Source: JBLHLB01 sp047618505 (GTDB lineage Bacteria; Planctomycetota; UBA1135; GCA-002686595). Taken from it: a stretch of DNA of 17,484 nucleotides. How positions within the stretch are numbered: the stretch's first letter is position 1; the number at the start of each line of letters is the position of its first letter. Under the pieces are notes generated by a model, which did no database searches, had not been told where the DNA came from, and saw only the letters and a program-made list of their open reading frames with translations. Below are positions 7,463 to 15,834 of the stretch, piece after piece. The stretch covers positions 1-17,484 of the forward strand of contig JBLHLB010000049.1 in NCBI GenBank assembly GCA_047618505.1. The letters are read 5' to 3'. Position numbers and translations under genes: made by a program.

Positions 7463-8245
7463 ATGAACTCCGCGACCACCCACAGTTCTTCCGAGTCCGA
7501 GACGCCCTGGTTCGAGTCCGCCTTCGAAGCGGGTTACCTCGACGTTTATGCCCACCGGAGTCAGGACGCAGCCCGAGCGGAGGTCGCCGGATTGCTTGAA
7601 CGACAGCTCGTTCCCGCCGGTGGTTGCCTCTTGGACCTGGCCTGTGGTGCCGGCCGCCATACCCTCGCTTTCCTCGAAGCGGGGTGCGCGGTGGTCGGAT
7701 TGGATCTATCGGGGGCCCTTCTGGCTCGAGCGCAGGAACTGGACGGCGGAATTCTGCGGGATCGCCTGGTGCGCGGAGATGTGCGGGCCCTTCCCTTTCG
7801 CACGGGGGCCTTCGACACGGTTGCGATGCTCTTCAGCTCCTGGGGCTACTTCGATGATGATGCGAATGCAGAGGTCCTTGAGGTTGTGGCGCGCAGCGTG
7901 GCTCCCGGCGGTCTTTTGCTGCTCGACCTCATGAATGCGGATCGGATTCGGCGGACCTTAGTCCCCGAATCTAGGGACGAGAAGGGTGGGCGCGTCATGG
8001 TTCAGCGGCGCCACCTCGGCCACCATGGGCGCAGGGTGGTCAAGCACGTCAGCGTGACCGAAGCGGATGGAACGGAGCGGACTTGGCATGAGGATGTGCG
8101 CCTCTACGGACCGAACGAGCTAGAGGTCCTCCTGCTCGCCCGCGGTTTCCGGTTGGAGCGACTGGAGGGTGACTTTGATGGTCGACCCTTTGATGCCGAT
8201 GCGCCGCGTATGATTGTTTGGGCCCGCCGGAACGAAACCCAATGA
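7463..8245 (+). CDS. Class I SAM-dependent methyltransferase
   Basis: 260 residues with the Rossmann-like SAM fold. Motif I is LLDLACGAGRHTL (56-68), the acidic residue that binds the SAM ribose is D81 in VVGLDLSG, motif II/III is VRGDVRALPFRTGAFDTVAML (103-123), and VAPGGLLLLDLMN (146-158) is the post-motif region. The C-terminal half has an all-beta extension (QRRHLGHHGRRVVKHVSV, then WHEDVRLYGPNELEVLLLARGF) seen in small-molecule methyltransferases of the Methyltransf_25 type. The substrate cannot be told from sequence. Its stop overlaps the next start (ATGA), so the two proteins are probably made together. The ATG at 7463 has only a weak upstream ribosome binding site. Confidence 0.88.
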   Translation: MNSATTHSSSESETPWFESAFEAGYLDVYAHRSQDAARAEVAGLLERQLVPAGGCLLDLACGAGRHTLAFLEAGCAVVGLDLSGALLARAQELDGGILRDRLVRGDVRALPFRTGAFDTVAMLFSSWGYFDDDANAEVLEVVARSVAPGGLLLLDLMNADRIRRTLVPESRDEKGGRVMVQRRHLGHHGRRVVKHVSVTEADGTERTWHEDVRLYGPNELEVLLLARGFRLERLEGDFDGRPFDADAPRMIVWARRNETQ

Positions 8246-9492
8246 AGAAGATCAGTCCTAAGCGCGCCGTCCTGCTGATCGGCGCTTCCATGACCCTGGC
8301 ACTTGGGTGCGTTGAAGCGGCCTTGCACTTCGTCCCCGCGCTTGTTCCGGCATCTTTCAGGCGCACCTTCCCGCTCCACGGAGTTGGCTTCTTCCATCCC
8401 GATCTGCTGGATGACACGGCGGTGGAGGACATGCCGCTTCCGCTCTTTGTCGGTTCATACCATGGCCCGCCGCCCAAGGACTTGGTGGACATCGGACTCG
8501 CACCCATTGAAGCCGCTGTGGCGGATTACGCAAGGTGGGGTGATGTCGATATCATCGTTGATGAGTTTGGATTTCCGAATCTGTCCATTCCTGAACAGGC
8601 GGACATCATCTTGGTCGGAGATTCCTTTGGGGTCAGTGCGGGGATCGAGAAGCCCGTAGGACTCGCGCAGCTCCTGCGCCACGAGCTGGACCTGTCGATC
8701 TACAACCTTGGCGTCGCCAGTATCGGGGCTTTCCAGGAGCGCGACTTGCTGTTGCGGCACGGATTGCCAAAACGGCCGCGCGTCGTGATTTGGATGTTCT
8801 TCGGTGGCAACGACTTGACCGATGCGCTGATGACGCTCTACCACCAGAGCGAAGGGCGCACGACCTGGGGTGACGTTCACAATGATCATCGTCCGCCGCA
8901 CTTTCGCCTCCTCGCGATCCTGCGACACCTGCGCGGGCGTCGTATCGATGCGGCGCAGTTGACGCCGCTCCCCGGTTTGCGGTTGGAGACGACCGGAGGG
9001 TCCGAAGAGTTCGTCACATGGATGCTGCCTGGCTATCTCCTGGCCCTAACCCGGTCGCGTGAGGAATGGTTGGCCGACCCAGCCTTCGCACCTAACTTGG
9101 AAGTGCTCGGCGATGTTTCAAAGGCGGTTGAAGAGGCAGGTGCGAAATTGCTCTTCGTCTACCTGCCCTCCAAAGCCCAGGCGCTGCTGCCGGTTGTCGA
9201 GCAGAACGCTCCACTGATCTACGAGATGGCCAACTTCCAAAACCCGGTACCCCAGTTCACGCCGGAAACGCTGTTGCCTACGGCGCGAGCCAACGCTTCA
9301 GCCCTGGAGGATCTCATGCGCGAAGCTTGCGAAGAGCGGGGCATCTCGTTTCTGAGCACAACTGCGATCCTCGAAGAGGCGGCCCGGAAAGGGGAACCCG
9401 GATACCTGCGGGGCGACACGCATTGGGATGCCCGGGGCCATAGGCAGGTTCTGCCGGCTCTGACGGCGGCAGTCAGGGCCCTGATGGACTGA
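8242..9492 (+). CDS. Membrane-anchored SGNH/AlgX-like hydrolase or acyltransferase
   Basis: 416 residues. The ATG at 8242 overlaps the methyltransferase stop (ATGA); an upstream in-frame start at 8218 lies inside that gene and is less likely. A single N-terminal membrane segment spans about 8-25 (RAVLLIGASMTLALGCVE), so the rest should be periplasmic. The SGNH elements are GDSFG (126-130, S128 as nucleophile), FFGGNDLTD (186-194, Asn190) and GDTHWDARGH (391-400, D392 and H394). The DTHW pattern is the Asp-His pair of AlgX/AlgJ-type polysaccharide O-acetyltransferases, and KLLFVYLPSK fits the central strand. It probably adds or removes acyl groups on an exported polysaccharide or lipid, but no polysaccharide operon is visible. 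A plain SGNH esterase is the alternative. Confidence 0.8.
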   Translation: MKKISPKRAVLLIGASMTLALGCVEAALHFVPALVPASFRRTFPLHGVGFFHPDLLDDTAVEDMPLPLFVGSYHGPPPKDLVDIGLAPIEAAVADYARWGDVDIIVDEFGFPNLSIPEQADIILVGDSFGVSAGIEKPVGLAQLLRHELDLSIYNLGVASIGAFQERDLLLRHGLPKRPRVVIWMFFGGNDLTDALMTLYHQSEGRTTWGDVHNDHRPPHFRLLAILRHLRGRRIDAAQLTPLPGLRLETTGGSEEFVTWMLPGYLLALTRSREEWLADPAFAPNLEVLGDVSKAVEEAGAKLLFVYLPSKAQALLPVVEQNAPLIYEMANFQNPVPQFTPETLLPTARANASALEDLMREACEERGISFLSTTAILEEAARKGEPGYLRGDTHWDARGHRQVLPALTAAVRALMD

Positions 9493-9553
9493 TCCCTTGG
9501 GCTCCCGCTGAGATTCTGGTTCACGGAGGGGACGGCGGGGCCTGCTGGAGCGC

Positions 9554-9559
9554 TACACT
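9554..9559 (+). promoter_or_regulatory. Possible -10 element of sodC
   Basis: CGCTACACTCCC carries TACACT at 9554-9559, about 100 nt before the sodC ATG. It closely matches GCTATACTCCC at 15701. No clear -35 box is visible. Confidence 0.25.
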
Positions 9560-9662
9560 CCCGAGCCCGTGGGTCTCTTGTTCTCCACGGGGATCATCCA
9601 CTCGCACGCCGGGCTGCCCGGCTGACCTCAACTTGCACTGCCGCAAGCACCTGGAGCATTCC

Positions 9663-10211
9663 ATGCAACGCCCGATCTCCCTCGCCGCCCTCGTTCTCAT
9701 GGGCATCGCCGCCGGTACGGCGTGCCTCGACGCCACCACCACCCAGACCGATGCTGCGACTCTCGTCGAGCGCGCCGTCTGCGTGATCCAGCCCACCACT
9801 GGTAGCGAAGTACATGGTGTTATTCACTTCACGACCGACGCTGGCACGGTCCTGGTAGAAGGCAAGATTGAAGGCCTTGAGCCCGGTAGCAGCCATGGCT
9901 TCCACATTCACCAATTCGGTGACATGACTGACTCATCCGGCAAGAGCCTCGGCGGTCACTACAACCCCGGCAGCCACGATCACGCCTTGCCCGAATCAGA
10001 AATGCGCCACGCCGGAGATCTGGGCAACTTAGTTGCGGGTGAGGACGGAGCGGCGAGTTTCTCAGCCAGCTTCGACAACTTTTCGCTCGGAGGAACCAAC
10101 GACGTGATCGGCCGCGGCATGGTGGTGCACGCCGCGCCTGACGACGGTGGTCAACCGACTGGCAATGCCGGGGCACGCGCCGCGGTTGGCGTCATCGGAA
10201 TCGCGAAGTAG
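9663..10211 (+). CDS. sodC: Exported Cu/Zn superoxide dismutase lacking the conserved disulfide
   Basis: 182 residues from ATG 9663, chosen because MQRPISLAALVLMGIAAGTAC forms a signal peptide; C21 could be a weak lipobox cysteine. Superoxide is converted to hydrogen peroxide and oxygen in the periplasm. All metal ligands are present with human SOD1 spacing: H81 and H83 (GFHIHQFGD), H99 (GGHYNP), H107, H116 and D119 (RHAGDLGNL), H156 (MVVHA). The active-site arginine is R172 in NAGARAAVGVIGIAK. Both disulfide cysteines are gone: human C57 aligns with DSSGKS and C146 with AAVGVIG. The only cysteine in the mature chain, C40, matches human C6, which is not in the disulfide. The electrostatic loop is about 7 residues shorter than human. 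It converges with the Cus-type pump gene, whose stop is 7 nt away. Confidence 0.93.
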   Translation: MQRPISLAALVLMGIAAGTACLDATTTQTDAATLVERAVCVIQPTTGSEVHGVIHFTTDAGTVLVEGKIEGLEPGSSHGFHIHQFGDMTDSSGKSLGGHYNPGSHDHALPESEMRHAGDLGNLVAGEDGAASFSASFDNFSLGGTNDVIGRGMVVHAAPDDGGQPTGNAGARAAVGVIGIAK

Positions 10212-10218
10212 AGCGGGG

Positions 10219-13200
10219 CTAGTTGAACTCGGCTCGCGCACGCTGATGCCTGGCCTCGCGCTCCTTCCAAGCGGCGAAGTAAATCGGGATCAGGATCAGC
10301 GTGTGCAGCGTCGACGTGACCAGTCCGCCGATCATGGGGGCGGCCATGCGGCGCATCGGTTCGGAACCCGTGCCAGTGGCCCACAGGATGGGAAGTAGCG
10401 CCAACATGGTCGTCACGACGGTCATGAGCTTGGGGCGCAAGCGCGACACGGCACCGTCCATCACGGCCTCGCGCAATAGAATGCCCGTGGGGAAATGCCC
10501 ACCCTCCGCGCGCTTTTCCCAGGCCATACGCAGGTACAGGTGCATCAGAATCGCGGTCTCCGTGGCGAGTCCGGCCAAGGCTAGGAAGCCGACGATGACG
10601 GCCACCGAGAGCTGATAGTCAAGCATCCAAACGAGCCACAACCCGCCGGTCAAGGCGAAGGGCAAGGTGACCAGGGTGATCAAGGTCTCCACAACATTCC
10701 GCATCTGCAGATAGACCAGAAGGAATAGTATCCCGAGGGTCAGGGGAATGATTAGGCGTAGTCGGTTGGAGACCTCCTGCATCAATTGAAATTCGCCGCT
10801 CCAGCGCATGGTCGTTCCGGCTGGAACGACCAGTTCGCCCGCTTCGATGGCGGAATCGATGGCCACCTTCGCGTCGCGCACATAGGTGCCAACATCTGCC
10901 CCTGGGGAAAGCGCGATGGGCACGTTGGTGAGGAGTTGACCGTCCTGGCTTTTGATGGCGGGCGGCCCTTCGTTAAAGCGGACCGTGGCCACCTGACCGA
11001 GGGGGACGCGCTTGCCCGACGGAGTCCAAACCAGTGTGCTCGCCAGGGCTTCGGGACTGTCGCGTAACTCCCGTGGATAGCGCACCGAGACATCCAGCCG
11101 CGAGCGCCCTTCGAAGGCCGTAGTGACCGGCATACCCCCGACGGCAAAGCGCACTACGTCCTGCACATCGCCCACGGTCAAGCCGAAGTTTGCTGCGCTC
11201 AGGCGGTCGATGTCCACGTCGAGGTAGCGGCCGCCAAGGGCGCGTTCTGCGAGTACGGCGGACGTTCCGGGAACCCCCGCGAGGATGGGCTCCAAGTCTT
11301 CCGCAAGCTTGGCCAGGTCACCCAGGTCGCGTCCCAGGAGCTTGATTCCGACCTCACCCTTCATGCCCGTGGCGAGCATTCCGAGGCGCGTTTCGATCGG
11401 CATCAACCACCAGTTCGGCATGCCGGGAACGCTGACCGCATGGTCCATTTCCCCCTGTACCAGATCGTCAAAGTTTGTCGGATGTAGCTCGACTTCGCTG
11501 ACGTCAAAGCCGTCACGGGCGCGGTCTACGAGGGCATGGACGAGGCGGCCGTGTGCTTCCGGGGTCAAAAGCCCGCGGGAGGAAAGCGCCTGCTCAACGG
11601 CACGCCCTGCGGCGATGACGATGGCATCCTCCAGGGCAGCGTAAATTGAGGCGTCATCATCAGCCGAAAGACCCGCGTCCAAGGCTTCGCTACGCGCCGT
11701 CATGATTGCGACGCGCAGGCGTGCCAGTCCATCAAAGAAGGCCACCTCGGTGGCTTCCTCGATGCTGCGTTCGTCGCCGGCTTCGGGAGCGTCTGCGCGC
11801 ATCCAGTCATCGGAGCGCGCGAACTCCACCAGATCGTGCACCAGTTCCTCCATCAATTCGCGCTCGAACACGCGCGCTGGCCAGGTCTCCTGGGGCAATA
11901 GCGTGATGTGCGTTTCAAGCATGGAGAGGGGTGCCGGATCCAGGGGCGTCTCCGCGCGTCCGGCCTTTCCGAGCACGATCTCCACCTCTGGAAAGCCCGC
12001 CAGAATCCTGTCCTGAATCTGCAGTGTTCGACGCGCTTCCGTCGCCGAGATGCCCGGCAGGGTCGTCGGCATGGCCAGGACATCGCCCTCGCGGATGGGT
12101 GGCATGAACTCGGTGCCGAGGTTGCTCCAGGGGATGATCGTGGCGAGCATGCACACCAACGCAACCACAATAGTTGCTACTCTGTTGTTCAAGGCCCAGC
12201 GTAAAACCGGCAGATAGGCGCCCATGGATAGGCGCGAAAGAGGGTTTGCCTCCTCGGAACGAATGCGCCCGCGCACGCACCAACCGGCCAGGGGCGGGAG
12301 CACGGTGATGGAAAGCAACGCCGCCGCTCCCATGGCAAAAGTCTTGGTCCAGGCCAGGGGATGGAATAGTCGACCGGCTTGGCCCTGGAGCGAAAACACC
12401 GGCAGGAAGGAGACGGTGATGACCAGGAGCGAAAGAAAGAGCGCCGGGCAGACTTCGCGCGACGCTGCACTGACAATGGCCCAACGATCCGTGCCCTCGG
12501 GAGCTCGTTCGGCGTGTTTATGCACGTTCTCCACCAGCACAATCGATGCATCCACCATGGCGCCGATGGCTATGGCCAGGCCGCCAAGGGACATGACGTT
12601 GGCGTCGACGCCGACGATGCGCATGGCTAGGAAGGCCAGCAGCAGCCCAAGAGGCAAGACGACAACGCTGACCAGGGCACTGCGCGCGTGCCAAAGGAAC
12701 AGAATGCATACCAGCGCGACGATCAACAATTCTTCGATCAGCTGTCGACTCAGGGTCGCGATGGAGCGTTTGATCAGGCCTGAGCGGTCGTAGGCTTTTA
12801 CCACGCGAACGCCCTCGGGGAGTCCGGGAGCCAGCTCGATCAGGCGTTGCTTGACACGTTCGATCGTCGTCAGTGCATTCTCGCCGCTGCGCATCGCGAC
12901 GATGCCTGCCACCACGTCGCCTTCTCCGTTGCGATCGGCGATGCCGCGCACCAGACCTGGTACGAGTTCAACGCTCGCGACGTCGCGCAGGAGAACGACC
13001 CGCCCCGCTTCGCCACCCATGGAAAGGGGCATGCCGGGGGGCGAACTCCGGCCAACGGGGACTAGCTCAATGTCCTGTAGTGATCGGAAGACGCCGCGCG
13101 CGCGTAGCATGTGCTCTGCTTCACCAACCTCGATCAAGCGTCCGCCAGCGTCGCCACTGGAGCGCTTAAGGGCACGCACGACCATGGCGGGGGAGATGCC

Positions 13201-13797
13201 TTCGCCCACTAGTGCCATCGGGTCCAGGGTGACTTGAATCTCCCGGGGCGCGCCGCCGAGGGAGGCCACTTCAGCCACGCCGCGTACGCTCGCGACTTGT
13301 TCGGCGATAAAGTCGTCCTGCAGCTGGCGCAGTTGGCCCAGGTCGAGTTGCCCGCTTTGGTCCTCGAGGCAATAGACGTAAACCCAACCGAGACCAGTGG
13401 CGTCCGGTCCGAGGGACGGCACCACGCCTGCGGGCATTTCCGGTTGGATGCGCGAAAGCTGCTCTAGGACGCGCGCCCTGGCCCAGTAAAGGTCCGTGTT
13501 GTCATCGAAGATGGCATAGGCGAAAGAGCCGCCGAAGAACGATTGGCCACGCACTTCGCGGACACCGGGAACCGCGAGGAGTGCCGTCTCGATCGGCCGT
13601 GTGACGTGGTCCTCCACCGTTTCCGGATCGTGACCGAGCCATTCGCTCGCGACTACAACCTGGACTTCGGAGAGATCAGGGAGGGCGTCAATCGGTGTGT
13701 GTAGGAGCGACCAGGCCCCGGCCAAGGCCAGGAGCGTAGCCACAAGTCCCACCAGGAAGCGGTTCTTGATGCAGGCGTCAACGAGGAGTGTTAGCAC
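10219..13797 (-). CDS. cusA: CusA/CzcA-type heavy-metal RND efflux pump with large insertion
   Basis: 1192 residues; the family is usually about 1040. An inner-membrane proton-driven trimeric pump. The start is GTG at 13797, with GGAGGT six nt upstream. Twelve transmembrane helices and two periplasmic halves fit the family: LPDLSEVQV (39-47), SLGGLAIAIGAMVDASIVLVEN (403-424), GTEFMPPIREGDVLAMPTTLPG (561-582). The CusA copper/silver methionine triad is present: M576, M626 (PLSMLETH) and M807 (RLGMLATG). The proton-relay residues are D416, E1080 (GLATETAILM) and K1123 (RPKLM). About 130 extra residues lie between ELVHDLVEFA (651) and MDHAVSVPGMP (784), inside the periplasmic part; they are acidic and helical with no metal-binding pattern. 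It follows the adaptor gene after 19 nt. The methionines favour Cu(I)/Ag(I) over Zn/Co. Confidence 0.93.
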   Translation of the reverse strand: MLTLLVDACIKNRFLVGLVATLLALAGAWSLLHTPIDALPDLSEVQVVVASEWLGHDPETVEDHVTRPIETALLAVPGVREVRGQSFFGGSFAYAIFDDNTDLYWARARVLEQLSRIQPEMPAGVVPSLGPDATGLGWVYVYCLEDQSGQLDLGQLRQLQDDFIAEQVASVRGVAEVASLGGAPREIQVTLDPMALVGEGISPAMVVRALKRSSGDAGGRLIEVGEAEHMLRARGVFRSLQDIELVPVGRSSPPGMPLSMGGEAGRVVLLRDVASVELVPGLVRGIADRNGEGDVVAGIVAMRSGENALTTIERVKQRLIELAPGLPEGVRVVKAYDRSGLIKRSIATLSRQLIEELLIVALVCILFLWHARSALVSVVVLPLGLLLAFLAMRIVGVDANVMSLGGLAIAIGAMVDASIVLVENVHKHAERAPEGTDRWAIVSAASREVCPALFLSLLVITVSFLPVFSLQGQAGRLFHPLAWTKTFAMGAAALLSITVLPPLAGWCVRGRIRSEEANPLSRLSMGAYLPVLRWALNNRVATIVVALVCMLATIIPWSNLGTEFMPPIREGDVLAMPTTLPGISATEARRTLQIQDRILAGFPEVEIVLGKAGRAETPLDPAPLSMLETHITLLPQETWPARVFERELMEELVHDLVEFARSDDWMRADAPEAGDERSIEEATEVAFFDGLARLRVAIMTARSEALDAGLSADDDASIYAALEDAIVIAAGRAVEQALSSRGLLTPEAHGRLVHALVDRARDGFDVSEVELHPTNFDDLVQGEMDHAVSVPGMPNWWLMPIETRLGMLATGMKGEVGIKLLGRDLGDLAKLAEDLEPILAGVPGTSAVLAERALGGRYLDVDIDRLSAANFGLTVGDVQDVVRFAVGGMPVTTAFEGRSRLDVSVRYPRELRDSPEALASTLVWTPSGKRVPLGQVATVRFNEGPPAIKSQDGQLLTNVPIALSPGADVGTYVRDAKVAIDSAIEAGELVVPAGTTMRWSGEFQLMQEVSNRLRLIIPLTLGILFLLVYLQMRNVVETLITLVTLPFALTGGLWLVWMLDYQLSVAVIVGFLALAGLATETAILMHLYLRMAWEKRAEGGHFPTGILLREAVMDGAVSRLRPKLMTVVTTMLALLPILWATGTGSEPMRRMAAPMIGGLVTSTLHTLILIPIYFAAWKEREARHQRARAEFN

Positions 13798-13816
13798 GAC
13801 TTGACCTCCGCGCCAC

Positions 13817-15634
13817 TCAAAGCGTTACCCGCTCGCCACACTCAAGCATGCGTAGCCCCATATAGGGGTTTTCCAGTTCCGCATTGGGCTGGAACCACAG
13901 ATCAAAACCGTAATCGTCCGCCATGGGACAGCGGAAGAGCACAAGGCCTCCGTCCGTCATGCGCCCGGGCGAATAGTCGCGGACAAGGGTTACCAGTTCG
14001 CGGGAGATGGAACCGAAGTGGACGCGGGCGGCTTCGATCTCGAAGCTCGACTGGAGCATTCCCTCCAGGGCCACGACCGCTTCACTAAGTCGCTCCCAGA
14101 CAGCCGCCGCCTCGGCCGGGAGTGCGTCCTGGTCGAAGTCCCGTGTGACGTCCCTGAGCTCTTGCACCGGCGCTGCAAGGTTGTCCTCGTTGTCCGCGGC
14201 GAAGGCGCTGCGCAAGCTTTCGTAGGAGTGGAGCAGGCCGTCCATAGCTGCCTTCATCTCCTCCGATTCGGGTTGGAGGGAGGCTGACCCACCTTCTGCT
14301 AAGAGCTTCTCCAGTGCGCCCTGGAAGCTTGCTTCGGAGAGCAACAGGAAGTTCCCCGCGCTGACCACTTGCTCTCCCGCGGATAGCCCGCCAAGGACTT
14401 CGTGGTAGCGCTGCCCGGCGAACAATTCCGCCGTGGCGTCCGCCTCTTTGTTTCTGCGCGTTGGTTGTAGCGTTAGGTTGCGACGACCGAGGGTCAAAGC
14501 CACCGGGCGGAAGCGCCCATTGCCCTCGGCAATGATCGCGACATCGCGGAGTCCGCTGCGTAGCACTGCGTCGGCGAGAACGGCGAGAGTATCCGGAGCT
14601 TCAACGATGACCGTAGCGCGCCCCCAGGTTCCCGGAAGAATGCGGCCACCCGCGCTGGTAACCCGCGCGCGCACACGGGTTTCCGCGGGTCCGCGGTCCG
14701 CGACGATCTCGACGGCATCGATCGTTGCCCAGAATTCACGGCCGTCCACGGCGGGGGATTGATAACGCATGCGCAGCCCGGGTTCGAGCCAGGCCAGGTC
14801 GCGTTCGTGAACTTCGAGTTCGATCCACAGTTGCGAGATGTCCGCAAGGTGGAAGAGGGCCTCGCCCTGTCGGGCAAAGCGACCGGGTTGAACGATTGGG
14901 GTTCGCATTAGCACTCCCTCCGCGGGGGAGCGCAGGGGGAAACGCGGTGTGCTCTCGCGGCGGCGGCCTTCGTGCGCAAGCAACAGGACCCATTCGCGTT
15001 CGACTCCGGCGTCTTCGAGCTGTTGGTGGATCGTCTCCTTGCGCTTGAGCATCTCAGCGGCTTGAAGTTCACGACCTTCCTGGCGCTTGAGCTCCTCGTA
15101 GCGTGCGATTGCGTCACGGAACTGATTGACCTGCTGGGCCAAGAGCTCGTTCTCAAACTCAAGCAGGACATCACCAACTTGGACGAGCTGGCCGGCCGTA
15201 GGGAAGTGCACCACGGCGACTTTGCTGGAACCCGGTATGGGGTTGTGGATGGTGACTTCGCGGCGGGGGTCGACGCTGAAGCGACTACTGAAAAGTTGCT
15301 CCCGCTGGAGATTGCGGCGCTCGACGGGGGCCAGACGAACCCCGGCCTGTTGGACCTGGGTAGTGCTGAGCTGCAGGGCTCCGGAGTTGTCGGCCAGGAG
15401 GCTTTGATCCAGGGGCACCAATCGCATTCCACCGCAAAGGGGGCAGGTGCCCGGATCCGGCTGGCGCACATCGGGGTGCATGGAGCACCAGTAGATCGTG
15501 TCACTGGCCTCTGATCCGCCACAGGCGGGGAGGAGTATGCCCAGAAGGGGGCCCAAGAGCCCCAAGAGGAGGGCGATGGAGGGGCCGAAGGGGAGCGCTG
15601 CTGGGAGGCGCGACCAGGTGGATCGGAGGCTCAT
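13817..15634 (-). CDS. cusB: CusB-type RND adaptor lipoprotein with HMBD and DUF3347 domains
   Basis: 605 residues, much longer than ordinary adaptors of about 400. An N-terminal hydrophobic stretch leads to the lipobox LPAC with C38, so it is likely a lipoprotein. Next comes a heavy-metal-binding domain, YWCSMHPDVRQPDPGTCPLCGGM (48-70), with C50, M52, H53, C64 and C67; CGGM has one more residue than the usual CGM. The adaptor core, about 100-450, has the lipoyl-like half (AGQLVQVGDVLLEFENELLA), a coiled-coil hairpin (165-225), SPAEGVLMRTPIVQPGRFARQGEALFHLADI and beta-barrel strands. The C-terminal 460-605 is DUF3347-like, ending FRCPMADDYGFDLW, NPYMGLRMLECG, with C569, M571 and C599. It should bind metal and hand it to the pump downstream. 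No outer-membrane channel gene is present. Start ATG at 15634; no strong ribosome binding site. Confidence 0.9.
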   Translation of the reverse strand: MSLRSTWSRLPAALPFGPSIALLLGLLGPLLGILLPACGGSEASDTIYWCSMHPDVRQPDPGTCPLCGGMRLVPLDQSLLADNSGALQLSTTQVQQAGVRLAPVERRNLQREQLFSSRFSVDPRREVTIHNPIPGSSKVAVVHFPTAGQLVQVGDVLLEFENELLAQQVNQFRDAIARYEELKRQEGRELQAAEMLKRKETIHQQLEDAGVEREWVLLLAHEGRRRESTPRFPLRSPAEGVLMRTPIVQPGRFARQGEALFHLADISQLWIELEVHERDLAWLEPGLRMRYQSPAVDGREFWATIDAVEIVADRGPAETRVRARVTSAGGRILPGTWGRATVIVEAPDTLAVLADAVLRSGLRDVAIIAEGNGRFRPVALTLGRRNLTLQPTRRNKEADATAELFAGQRYHEVLGGLSAGEQVVSAGNFLLLSEASFQGALEKLLAEGGSASLQPESEEMKAAMDGLLHSYESLRSAFAADNEDNLAAPVQELRDVTRDFDQDALPAEAAAVWERLSEAVVALEGMLQSSFEIEAARVHFGSISRELVTLVRDYSPGRMTDGGLVLFRCPMADDYGFDLWFQPNAELENPYMGLRMLECGERVTL

Positions 15635-15702
15635 GATTGGGGCAGGTTCAGACGGCAGAGGCAGAGGCCATTCCAGGGGGCTTGGGTGGGGAGCTCAGCC
15701 GC

Positions 15703-15708
15703 TATACT
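15703..15708 (+). promoter_or_regulatory. Possible -10 element of the acyl-CoA dehydrogenase gene
   Basis: GCCGCTATACTCCC carries TATACT at 15703-15708, about 126 nt before the ATG at 15835. A TTGGGT about 15 nt upstream is a weak -35 candidate. The 200-bp interval must also serve the divergent adaptor gene, for which no promoter is clear. Confidence 0.3.
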
Positions 15709-15834
15709 CCCACCCCCTGAGGATAGGCTCGATCGAAGGTCCGGCCTGTCCTAAATTTTGGCCAGTCAAATTCTCCGGCACGCCCGGAGATCCGACACAC
15801 CCTGCTTCCTGCACCATCCCCCCCCGTTTCTGCC

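Noticed and set aside
14972..15514. + frame of 180 codons opposite the adaptor gene
   Set aside because: It is antisense to clear HMBD and adaptor coding sequence. No start signal and no motif.
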